This document shows positions 9,196 through 17,049 of a stretch of 64,000 nucleotides of DNA, piece by piece (position 1 is the first letter of the stretch; every line of letters begins with the position of its first letter). A program made the translations under genes and the position numbers. Source of the stretch: Imbroritus primus (lineage in GTDB: Bacteria > Pseudomonadota > Gammaproteobacteria > Burkholderiales > Burkholderiaceae); NCBI RefSeq assembly GCF_964332355.1, contig NZ_OZ201293.1, forward strand, positions 2,418,001 through 2,482,000, read 5' to 3'. Under the pieces are notes generated by a model that saw nothing but the letters and a program-made list of their open reading frames with translations, made no database searches and was not told the DNA's origin.

Positions 9196-9286
9196 GCGCG
9201 CTGCGCAGCAGCGCGCCCGTTGTGGCGGTCTTTCGCCCCAGTTCTTCCCTGCCGGAAACCATGCTTTTTGCGGCATCAACATGCCG
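9196..9286. promoter_or_regulatory. Two hairpins in the traG upstream region
   Basis: The 215-bp gap before traG holds a perfect 8-bp inverted repeat GCGCGCTG/CAGCGCGC (9196-9203 and 9209-9216) and a 6-bp one, CGGCAT/ATGCCG (9271-9276 and 9281-9286, loop CAAC). Neither has a T-run on the plus strand, so they look more like operators or mRNA structures than terminators. This is the natural place for the promoter of the long traG-trb operon; no strong -35/-10 pair stands out. Confidence 0.35.
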
Positions 9287-9366
9287 ATAACGGTCTTTGA
9301 CCGGCACGCCCAGCGGCACTGATCCTCACGAGGGCGGCACATGCCTGTGCTGCGATCGGAGGCTGG

Positions 9367-11379
9367 ATGATGCAGGGAACGAACGTGCTGTTCGGTCAGA
9401 TTGCCGTGGTGTTCGGCATCGTGATCGCTGGGGTGTGGAGCGCCACGCAATGGACAGCCGCCGCTCTGGGCTATCAGCTACGCCTTGGCTCGCCCTGGTT
9501 CGATTTCTTGGGTACGCCGATCTACCACCCGTGGCGGCTGTTCGAGTGGTGGTTCTTCTTCGATGCCTACGCTCCGCGCATCTTTGACATCGGCGGTGCC
9601 ATCGCGGGCGGCAGCGGCCTGGTGGCCGTGCTGGTGGCCATCGGCATGTCGATCTGGCGCTCGCGCCAGTCGCGTCTGGTCACGACCTATGGTTCGGCCC
9701 GCTGGGCGAACGCGGATGACATTCGCAAGGCCGGCCTCACGCAACCGGCCGGCGTGTTCCTCGGCCAGCACGACCGCCAGTACCTGCGGCATGAAGGCCC
9801 GGAACACGTCCTGACCTTCGCGCCCACGCGCTCGGGCAAGGGGGTCGGTCTGGTGGTGCCGACGCTCCTGTCTTGGCCGGCCTCGGCCGTCATCCACGAC
9901 ATCAAGGGCGAGAACTGGCAGATCACCGCCGGCTGGCGCAGCCGATTCAGCCACTGCCTGCTGTTCAACCCGACCGATGCGAAGTCGGCGGCCTACAACC
10001 CGCTGCTGGAGGTACGGCGCGGCGCGCATGAAGTGCGCGACGTGCAGAACATCGCGGACATTCTGGTCGATCCCGAAGGCGCGCTAGAGAAGCGCAATCA
10101 TTGGGAGAAGACCAGTCATGCGCTGTTGGTCGGCGCCATCCTGCATGTGCTCTACGCGGGCGAGGACAAGACGCTGCGCGGCGTCGCCAACTTTCTCTCC
10201 GACCCGGCCAGCCCGTTCGAGCTGACCCTGCACCGGATGATGACCACGCCGCACTTGGGCGATGGGCCGCATCCTGTCGTCGCTTCGGCGGCGCGCGAAG
10301 TGCTCAACAAGTCGGACAACGAACGCTCGGGCGTGCTGTCCACGGCCATGTCGTTCCTGGGCCTGTACCGCGATCCCACGGTGGCCGAAGTCACGTCGCG
10401 GTGCGATTGGCGCATTGCCGACCTGATCGCAGCCGAGCATCCGGTGTCGCTGTATCTGGTGGTGCCGCCTTCGGACATTTCGCGGACGAAGCCGCTCATT
10501 CGCTTGATCCTCAACCAGATCGGGCGGCGCCTCACCGAATCGCTCGACGGCTCCGATGGCATCGAGCGCCGCCACAAGCTGCTGTTGATGCTTGACGAGT
10601 TCCCGGCGCTGGGGCGCCTGGACTTCTTCGAGACGGCGCTGGCCTTCATGGCGGGCTACGGCATCCGCAGCTTTCTCATCGCGCAGTCGCTCAACCAGAT
10701 CGACAAGGCGTATGGGCAAAACCACTCCATCCTCGACAACTGCCATGTGCGCGTGACGTTCGCCACGAACGACGAGCGCACCGCCAAACGGATCTCCGAG
10801 ACGCTGGGCACGGCCACCGAGCTGCGCGCCCAGCGCAACTACGCGGGCCACCGGCTCGCACCGTGGCTGGGCCACCTGATGGTGTCGCGCCAGGAAACCG
10901 CGCGCCCGCTGCTGACGCCGGGCGAAGTCATGCAGCTTCCACCCGACGAGGCCGTGGTGATGGTGTCCAGCGTGGCACCGATCAAGGCCAAGAAGCTGCG
11001 CTACTACGCGGACGCCAATTTCAAGCGCCGCGTGCTGCCGCCGCCCACGCTGGCGGACGGGCAGTATGCCGACGCGCCGCCGGCACGCGCCGACGCCTGG
11101 AGCGGGCTGGCGATTCCTGCCGTGCCTGCCGCACCAGCCACGGCATCCGCCGATGGCCTGGAGAACTTGGGTACGGCCGACGACGGCGGCCCGCGCCGCC
11201 AGCCCGAGCTATCCGAAACCGTCGCCTACGACCCCGAATTGGCTGCGCCCGCGGCCGACCTCGGGCTGCTCGATGACGACGACGATTTGCCGCTTCCCCT
11301 CCCGCGCCAGCTTGATCCAGCCATGCAGCGCACGGCCCGGCTGGCTTCCCTCGACCCCAACGACGGAATCGAGCTATGA
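9367..11379 (+). CDS. traG: TraG/VirD4-type conjugative coupling protein
   Basis: A 670-residue type IV coupling ATPase that would bring the relaxase-DNA complex to the mating channel. Membrane segments occupy the N-terminal ~100 residues. The Walker A motif APTRSGKGVG lies near residues 153-162 and Walker B LLLMLDEFP near residue 405; the conserved GIRSFLIAQSLNQI segment follows. The C-terminal ~90 residues are Ala/Pro/Asp-rich and probably disordered. The start is a double ATG (9367/9370). It is the first gene of the long trb operon and overlaps the CopG-like gene by 4 bp. Confidence 0.92.
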   Translation: MMQGTNVLFGQIAVVFGIVIAGVWSATQWTAAALGYQLRLGSPWFDFLGTPIYHPWRLFEWWFFFDAYAPRIFDIGGAIAGGSGLVAVLVAIGMSIWRSRQSRLVTTYGSARWANADDIRKAGLTQPAGVFLGQHDRQYLRHEGPEHVLTFAPTRSGKGVGLVVPTLLSWPASAVIHDIKGENWQITAGWRSRFSHCLLFNPTDAKSAAYNPLLEVRRGAHEVRDVQNIADILVDPEGALEKRNHWEKTSHALLVGAILHVLYAGEDKTLRGVANFLSDPASPFELTLHRMMTTPHLGDGPHPVVASAAREVLNKSDNERSGVLSTAMSFLGLYRDPTVAEVTSRCDWRIADLIAAEHPVSLYLVVPPSDISRTKPLIRLILNQIGRRLTESLDGSDGIERRHKLLLMLDEFPALGRLDFFETALAFMAGYGIRSFLIAQSLNQIDKAYGQNHSILDNCHVRVTFATNDERTAKRISETLGTATELRAQRNYAGHRLAPWLGHLMVSRQETARPLLTPGEVMQLPPDEAVVMVSSVAPIKAKKLRYYADANFKRRVLPPPTLADGQYADAPPARADAWSGLAIPAVPAAPATASADGLENLGTADDGGPRRQPELSETVAYDPELAAPAADLGLLDDDDDLPLPLPRQLDPAMQRTARLASLDPNDGIEL

Positions 11380-11840
11380 GCCACTACCGCCTCAACCTGT
11401 TCATCCAGCCGGAGCACGCCAAGCGGCTCGATGAGCTGGCCGCCAAGAAAGGCGTGTCCAAGTCATCCATCGTCGCGGCGGCGCTTGCATCGTGGCTGTC
11501 GCCCGATGCCGCCGACCAGCGCGAGGCAGCCATCGCCAAGCGGCTGGATCGCCTCTCGCGCCAGGCCGAGCGCATGGAGCGCGACCAGAACATCCAGATC
11601 GAGACGCTGGCGCTGTTCATTCGCTACTACCTCACGGTCAGCACGCCAGTCCCCGAAGCGCACCAAGAGGCCGCTCGCGCACAGGGCAAAGCGCGCTTCG
11701 AGCAGTTCGTTGAACAGTTGGGTCGCCACCTGCTGCGCGGGCGAAGCCTGGTGCGCGACGTGGTGGAGGAGCTGCATCCCGACCCGATGCGGATGGAGGA
11801 CGCGGCGGCAGCCGCGCAAGCGCAGGAGCGTGTGTCATGA
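11376..11840 (+). CDS. CopG-like ribbon-helix-helix protein of the trb operon
   Basis: A 154-residue protein. The first ~45 residues fit a ribbon-helix-helix DNA-binding fold (beta strand RLNLFIQPEHAKRLDELAAKKGVS, then a helix with SKSSIVAAAL). The remainder is helical and charged, with a likely oligomerising coiled coil at residues ~48-75. A CopG-family gene sits in this place between traG and trbB in Tn4371-type ICEs. It may autoregulate the operon or act at the transfer origin; neither is shown by sequence. It overlaps both neighbours by 4 bp. Confidence 0.75.
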   Translation: MSHYRLNLFIQPEHAKRLDELAAKKGVSKSSIVAAALASWLSPDAADQREAAIAKRLDRLSRQAERMERDQNIQIETLALFIRYYLTVSTPVPEAHQEAARAQGKARFEQFVEQLGRHLLRGRSLVRDVVEELHPDPMRMEDAAAAAQAQERVS

Positions 11841-12889
11841 GCGCCGTTCCGCAGTCCATGAGTGCCACGTCGCTCGACCGCCGCATCCAGATGCTGCGCA
11901 CGGCGATGGGGCCGCTGATCGCCGCCGCGCTCGAAGACCCGGACGTGGTGGAGGTGATGCTGAATCCTGATCGCACCCTTTGGGTGGATCGGCTTTCCAG
12001 TGGACGCGCGCCGATGGGCGTGGAACTGCCCGAGGCGGACGGCGAGCGAATCATCCGCCTTGTCGCCGCCCACGTCGGCGCGGAAGTCCATCGCGGCCAG
12101 CCGCTGCTGTCCGCCGAGTTGCCCGAAACGGGCGAACGCTTCGAGGGCATCTTGCCGCCGGCCGCGCCGGGACCGGCCTTCGCGCTGCGCAAGCGCGCCA
12201 TCGGCGTGATTCCGCTGGAGCGGTACGTCATCGACGGGATGATGACCAGCGCGCAGGCGGGCTTTCTCGTTCGCGCCGTCCGCGAGCGGCAGAACGTCTT
12301 GATCGCCGGCGCCACCAGCAGTGGCAAGACCACGCTTGCCAATGCGTTGCTGGCCGAAATCGCCGCCACCGGCGACCGCGTGCTGGTGCTCGAAGACACG
12401 GTGGAACTGCAATGCGCGGCCCGCGACCACGTTCCCCTGCGCACCCGCGCAGGCGTGGTGTCGATGACCGAACTGGTGCGCTCGTCCATGCGTCTGCGGC
12501 CGGATCGCGTCGTCGTCGGCGAGGTGCGCGGCGCCGAGGCGCTGGATCTCATCAAGGTGTGGGGCACGGGCCATCCGGGCGGCATCGCCACGATCCATGC
12601 CGGCTCCGCATTGGGCGCGCTGCTGCGCCTGGAGCAACTGATTCTCGAAGTGGCGGTGAACCCGCCGCGTGCGCTGATCGCAGAGGCGGTCAACGTGGTG
12701 ATCCACATCGCCGGGCGCGGGCGCAAGCGCCGCATCGAGAGCATCGCCCGCGTCGTCGGCTTCGACGGCGTGGGCTACCAATTGGCGGACGCGCTGGAAA
12801 CGCCGTTTCCCGAGCTGCCGCCACGTCCCGATGCCGCCCCCGCTGCGGCGACTTCCCCATCCCCTCACTCACTTGGAGAACTGCCATGA
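11837..12889 (+). CDS. trbB: TrbB, VirB11-type conjugation ATPase
   Basis: A 350-residue secretion/pilus ATPase. The N-terminal domain is followed by the C-terminal RecA-like domain with Walker A GATSSGKTTL (residues ~157-166), the Asp box around VLEDTVEL, Walker B-like VVGEVRGAEAL, and the His box with GHPGGIATIHAGS. It powers pilus assembly and substrate transfer at the inner membrane. It overlaps the CopG-like gene upstream and trbC downstream by 4 bp each. Confidence 0.93.
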   Translation: MSAVPQSMSATSLDRRIQMLRTAMGPLIAAALEDPDVVEVMLNPDRTLWVDRLSSGRAPMGVELPEADGERIIRLVAAHVGAEVHRGQPLLSAELPETGERFEGILPPAAPGPAFALRKRAIGVIPLERYVIDGMMTSAQAGFLVRAVRERQNVLIAGATSSGKTTLANALLAEIAATGDRVLVLEDTVELQCAARDHVPLRTRAGVVSMTELVRSSMRLRPDRVVVGEVRGAEALDLIKVWGTGHPGGIATIHAGSALGALLRLEQLILEVAVNPPRALIAEAVNVVIHIAGRGRKRRIESIARVVGFDGVGYQLADALETPFPELPPRPDAAPAAATSPSPHSLGELP

Positions 12890-13269
12890 CGCAGATGACC
12901 ATTCCTGCTTTCCGTTTTTCTGCAAATCCGGCTTTGCGTCTTGCGCGGCTGCGCTGCCTGGCCCGCCCTGCGGGGCAAGGGCTGCTGCTGGCCGCGCTGC
13001 TGTTGTTCCTGGCCGGAACCGCGCAGGCCGCCGGTTCCTCGATGCCGTGGGAAGGCCCGCTGCAATCCATCCTCGAATCCATCCAGGGGCCGGTGGCGCG
13101 CATCGTCGCGGTCATCATCATCATCGCCACGGGCCTCGCGCTCGCGTTCGGCGACACGTCCGGCGGATTCCGCAAGCTGATCCAGATCGTCTTCGGCCTG
13201 TCCATCGCCTTCGCGGCGTCGAGCTTCTTTCTGTCGTTCTTCAGCTTCTCCGGCGGGGCCGTCGTATGA
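12886..13269 (+). CDS. trbC: TrbC, conjugative pilin precursor
   Basis: A 127-residue VirB2/TrbC family pilin. A long N-terminal leader ends near GTAQA (residue ~47), and the mature part has two hydrophobic helices (VARIVAVIIIIATGLALAF and IVFGLSIAFAASSFFLSFF) joined by a short loop with FGDTSGG. These are the features of a small membrane pilin subunit. The ATG at 12886 overlaps the trbB stop (ATGA). In RP4 the pilin is cyclised by TraF; no such peptidase gene is visible here. Confidence 0.88.
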   Translation: MTQMTIPAFRFSANPALRLARLRCLARPAGQGLLLAALLLFLAGTAQAAGSSMPWEGPLQSILESIQGPVARIVAVIIIIATGLALAFGDTSGGFRKLIQIVFGLSIAFAASSFFLSFFSFSGGAVV

Positions 13270-13538
13270 GTGCCCCGGACACCTTCGCGGACGGCTTCGA
13301 GGTGCCGCTGCATCGCTCGCTGACCGAGCCGATTCTGCTGGGCGGTGCGCCGCGCACTGTGGCGATCGCCAACGGCACGCTGGCCGCCGCCGTCGGGCTG
13401 GGCCTGCAACTGTGGATTCCCGGCGTGGTGCTCTGGATCGTCGGCCATTCGCTGGCGGTGTGGGGTGCGCGCGTCGATCCGCAGTTCATGCAGGTCTTCG
13501 CCCGGCACATCAAGCACCGCCCGCTGCTGGACGTGTGA
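13266..13538 (+). CDS. trbD: TrbD, VirB3-type inner-membrane protein
   Basis: A 90-residue protein with the VirB3/TrbD pattern: a short soluble start containing VPLHRSLTEPILLGG, then a hydrophobic region (residues ~33-67, one to two membrane spans), ending in a polar tail FARHIKHRPLLDV. It is a small scaffold protein that works with the TrbE ATPase. It overlaps trbC by 4 bp and is followed 15 bp later by trbE, with GGGGAGG upstream of the trbE start. Confidence 0.88.
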   Translation: MSAPDTFADGFEVPLHRSLTEPILLGGAPRTVAIANGTLAAAVGLGLQLWIPGVVLWIVGHSLAVWGARVDPQFMQVFARHIKHRPLLDV

Positions 13539-13553
13539 GGGGAGGACGCCGCG

Positions 13554-15989
13554 ATGCTGAACCTCGCCGAATACCGCCAGCGCCCGGCCTTGCTTGCCGA
13601 CTGGCTGCCCTGGGCCGGGCTGGTCGCGCCGGGCGTCGTCTTGAACAAGGACGGCAGTTTCCAGCGCACGGCCCGGTTTCGCGGGCCTGACCTCGACAGC
13701 GCGACGCAAGGCGAGCTGATCGCCACGTCGGCGCGGTTGAACAACGCGCTGCGCCGCATGGGATCGGGCTGGGCGCTATTCATCGAAGCCGAGCGCCGGC
13801 CTGCGGCCGATTATCCGCACTCGGAGTTTCCCGAGCCGCTTTCGTGGGTGGTGGAGGAAGAACGCCGGGCCGCCTTCGAGGAATCGGGCAATCACTTCGA
13901 GAGCGGCTATCACCTGACGCTGCTTTACCTGCCGCCGGAAGAATCCCGCGCCCGTGCAGCCAAGATGCTCTACGAGAACACGCCGACGAATGGCGTGGGC
14001 TGGCGCGAGCGGCTGCAAGCCTTCGTCGCGGAGACGGATCGCGTCTTTGACCTGCTCGACGGCGTGATGCCGGAAATTGACTGGCTCGATGACGCGCAGA
14101 CGCTGACCTACCTGCACGCGACCATCTCGACGCGGCGCTATCGCGTGGGCGTGCCCGAAGTGCCGTTCCACATCGACGCGCTGCTGACAGACTCGCCGCT
14201 GGTCGGTGGCCTGGCGCCCATGCTGGGCGACCAGCACCTGCGCGTGGTGTCGGTGCGGGGTTTCCCGACCTCGACCTGGCCGGGGATTCTGGACGACCTC
14301 AATCGCCTCGGCTTTGCCTACCGCTGGAGCACGCGCTTCCTGTGCCTCGACAAAGCCGAGGCGGAACGGGAGTTGGGACGCCTGCGCCGCCAGTGGTTCG
14401 CCAAGCGCAAGAACGTCATCGCGCTGCTGCGCGAAACGATCTTCCAGCAGGAAAGCCCGCTGGTCGATACCGACGCCAGCAACAAGGCCGCCGATGCCGA
14501 CGCTGCCTTGCAGGAGCTGGGCGGCGATCAAGTCGCCTTCGGCTATCTGACGGCGACCGTCACCGTCATGGACGAGGACGCTGCCGTCGCAGACGAGAAG
14601 CTGCGCATGGTGGAGCGCGTCATCCAGGGTCGGGGCTTCGTCACCATCCCTGAAACGCTCAATGCCGTGGATGCCTGGCTGTCCTCGCTCCCCGGCAACG
14701 CCTACGCCAACGTGCGCCAGCCCATCGTCTCGACGCTGAACTTGGCGCACATGATGCCGGTGTCGGCGGTATGGGCTGGGCCGGAGAAGAACGACCACCT
14801 CGACGGCCCGCCGCTGATCGTCACACGCACCGATGGCGCGACGCCGTTCCGGCTGGTGACGCACATCGGCGACGTGGGCCACACGCTGGTCGCGGGGCCG
14901 ACTGGCATGGGCAAGTCGGTCTTGCTCGCCACGCTGGCGATGCAGTTCCGCCGCTATCGCGGTTCACGCATCTTCGCCTTCGACATGGGCCGCTCCATGC
15001 GGGCCGCGATCCTCGGCCTGGGCGGCGAACACTACGACCTGAGCACGGATGGCGAAATCGCCTTCCAGCCACTCGCGCGCATCGACCGTGAGGGCTACCG
15101 CACGTGGGCCGCCGAATGGATCGAAGGCCGCTTGCTGCACGAAGGCGTGGCGGTCGGCCCCGACGAGAAGGCGGCTATCTGGTCGGCGCTCGGCAGCCTC
15201 GCCGGTGCTCCGCTGGAGCAGCGCACGATGACCGGCCTGTCGGTGCTGCTGCAATCGAACGCGCTGCGCCAGGCGCTCGCGCCCTACGTGCTCGGCGGCG
15301 CCCACGGCAAGCTGCTGGATGCGGATTCGGATCGCCTGGGTTCCGGCGCCGTGCAGTGCTTCGAGATGGAAGAGCTGATGCACAGCAAGGCCGCCGTCAT
15401 GGCCGTGCTGCACTACCTCTTTGCCCGGTTCGATGAACGCTTTGACGGTGCGCCCACGCTGCTGATCCTCGATGAGGCGTGGCTGTTTCTCGATGACCCG
15501 GTGTTCGCGGCCCGCATCCGCCAGTGGCTCAAGACGCTGCGCAAGAAGAACGTCAGCGTCATCTTCGCCACGCAGAGCCTCGCCGACATCAAGGATTCGA
15601 GCATCGCGCCGGCCATCATCGAGAGCTGCGCCAGCCGCATCTTCCTGCCCAACCCGCAGGCGACCGAGCCGCAGATCAGGGCTATCTACGAAGGCTTCGG
15701 GCTGAACTCGCGCCAGATCGAAATCGTCGCCACCGCGCAGCCCAAGCGCGACTACTACTACCAATCCCGTCTCGGCAACCGCCTGTTCGACCTCGACCTG
15801 GGCGCCGCGACCTTGGCCTTCGCGGGTGCTTCCACGCCGCAAGACCAGCGCGACATCGACGCGGTGCTCGCCGCTACATCTGCATCCACCCCGTTCGCAG
15901 CCGCCTGGCTGCGCCACCGCGGCCTGCATTGGGCGGCCGAACTGCTGTCCTCGTTCCCGTCCACCCACCCCAAGGAGAACCCATCATGA
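13554..15989 (+). CDS. trbE: TrbE, VirB4-type conjugation ATPase
   Basis: An 811-residue AAA+ ATPase, the largest engine of the mating channel. The N-terminal CagE/TrbE/VirB domain covers roughly residues 1-400. The ATPase domain has Walker A GPTGMGKSVLL near residues 445-455 and Walker B LLILDEAWLFLDD near residues 636-648, followed by RKKNVSVIFATQSLADI. It energises pilus biogenesis at the inner membrane. Its stop overlaps the trbJ start by 4 bp. Confidence 0.93.
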   Translation: MLNLAEYRQRPALLADWLPWAGLVAPGVVLNKDGSFQRTARFRGPDLDSATQGELIATSARLNNALRRMGSGWALFIEAERRPAADYPHSEFPEPLSWVVEEERRAAFEESGNHFESGYHLTLLYLPPEESRARAAKMLYENTPTNGVGWRERLQAFVAETDRVFDLLDGVMPEIDWLDDAQTLTYLHATISTRRYRVGVPEVPFHIDALLTDSPLVGGLAPMLGDQHLRVVSVRGFPTSTWPGILDDLNRLGFAYRWSTRFLCLDKAEAERELGRLRRQWFAKRKNVIALLRETIFQQESPLVDTDASNKAADADAALQELGGDQVAFGYLTATVTVMDEDAAVADEKLRMVERVIQGRGFVTIPETLNAVDAWLSSLPGNAYANVRQPIVSTLNLAHMMPVSAVWAGPEKNDHLDGPPLIVTRTDGATPFRLVTHIGDVGHTLVAGPTGMGKSVLLATLAMQFRRYRGSRIFAFDMGRSMRAAILGLGGEHYDLSTDGEIAFQPLARIDREGYRTWAAEWIEGRLLHEGVAVGPDEKAAIWSALGSLAGAPLEQRTMTGLSVLLQSNALRQALAPYVLGGAHGKLLDADSDRLGSGAVQCFEMEELMHSKAAVMAVLHYLFARFDERFDGAPTLLILDEAWLFLDDPVFAARIRQWLKTLRKKNVSVIFATQSLADIKDSSIAPAIIESCASRIFLPNPQATEPQIRAIYEGFGLNSRQIEIVATAQPKRDYYYQSRLGNRLFDLDLGAATLAFAGASTPQDQRDIDAVLAATSASTPFAAAWLRHRGLHWAAELLSSFPSTHPKENPS

Positions 15990-16714
15990 AGAAGCGTCTT
16001 CTCGCCGCCGCCGTCGCGGCCATGCTTTGCACCGCTACCGCCGTGCAGGCGCAATGGGTCGTGATCGACCCTACGAACCTCGTGCAGAACACGCTGACCG
16101 CGATCCGCACGCTGGAGCAGATCAACAACCAGATCAAGCAGCTCCAGCACGAAGCGCAGATGCTCATCAACCAGGCGCGCAACCTCGCCAGCCTGCCGTC
16201 CAGCGTAGTGGGCCAGTTGCGCGCCAACCTGGCGACCACGCAGCGGCTGATCGCGCAGGCCAAGGGCCTGGCCTATGACGTGACCAATCTGGATCGGGAG
16301 TTCCAGCGCCTGTACCCGGAGCAGTACGCCGCCACCGTCAGCGGCAATCAGATGTACCGCGACGCGCAGGAGCGTTGGAAGAACACGCTCAGCGGCCTGC
16401 AGACCACCATGCAGATGCAGGCCCAGGCGTCGCAGAACCTGAGCGACGACGAAGGCGTGCTGGCCGACCTCGTGGGCAAGAGCCAGTCGGCCGTGGGCGC
16501 TTTGCAGGCGATGCAGGCCATGAACCAGCTTCTGGCCTTGCAGGCCAAGCAGTCCATCCAGACGCAGCGCCTGAGCATCACCCAGGATCGTGCCGCTTCG
16601 CTGGAACTGGCGCGGCAGGCCGCCGCTGTGGAGCGAGGCCGCGAGGTGAACCGGCGCTTCCTGGGTGAAGGCACGCCGTACACGCCGCAGTCCGTCGATT
16701 TCTACAGCCGTTGA
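15986..16714 (+). CDS. trbJ: TrbJ, VirB5-type conjugal transfer protein
   Basis: A 242-residue secreted protein with a signal peptide cleaved near AVQAQ (residue ~23). Long amphipathic helices follow (TLEQINNQIKQLQHEAQML), as in the VirB5/TrbJ pilus-tip family. The C-terminus reads REVNRRFLGEGTPYTPQ, almost the same as the end of the EexN lipoprotein encoded at 8879-9151, at both protein and DNA level (see findings). It overlaps trbE by 4 bp. Confidence 0.9.
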   Translation: MKKRLLAAAVAAMLCTATAVQAQWVVIDPTNLVQNTLTAIRTLEQINNQIKQLQHEAQMLINQARNLASLPSSVVGQLRANLATTQRLIAQAKGLAYDVTNLDREFQRLYPEQYAATVSGNQMYRDAQERWKNTLSGLQTTMQMQAQASQNLSDDEGVLADLVGKSQSAVGALQAMQAMNQLLALQAKQSIQTQRLSITQDRAASLELARQAAAVERGREVNRRFLGEGTPYTPQSVDFYSR

Positions 16715-16725
16715 CGGGTGCTGCC

Positions 16726-17049
16726 ATGACCCGCGCGCCTGCTCTCTGCGGTTTTGTGCTCCTGCTGGCCGGCTGCGGCCAGCAGGAGGTGCCTTCGGTC
16801 GATGCGCTCTCGGCAGATCCGTCGCGGCTGCGCTTGCTCAAGGAGCAATGCCGGGCGGGCCAGCTCGACGGCGCGTCTTGCGCGCAGGTGGCCCAGGCCG
16901 ATTTGCGCCGCTTTCTCTCCGGCCTGGCCGGGCCGGATGAGTACCGGACGCTGGCCGATCTGCCGCCGATTCCGCCCAGCTTCGATGAACCCGCCGAGGA
17001 CCGCAATGCGGTGGCAACGGCCTCGCCTGGGCAGGAGGACTTGCCATGA
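16726..17049 (+). CDS. TrbK/EexN-like entry-exclusion lipoprotein
   Basis: A 107-residue lipoprotein with a lipobox LLAGC (lipidated Cys about residue 16). The mature part repeats the EexN core: VPSVDALSADPSRLRLLKEQC, a second Cys, then VAQADLRRFLSG. In RP4 the gene in this position, between trbJ and trbL, is trbK, the entry-exclusion factor, which supports the assignment. I prefer ATG 16726; an in-frame TTG at 16711 would add five residues and overlap trbJ. The C-terminal ~40 residues are acidic and proline-rich. It overlaps trbL by 4 bp. Confidence 0.72.
   Translation: MTRAPALCGFVLLLAGCGQQEVPSVDALSADPSRLRLLKEQCRAGQLDGASCAQVAQADLRRFLSGLAGPDEYRTLADLPPIPPSFDEPAEDRNAVATASPGQEDLP

Noticed and set aside
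9152..9366. Small gene between the EexN gene and traG
   Set aside because: A 62-codon frame exists but lacks a ribosome site and overlaps clear inverted repeats; control region is the better reading.
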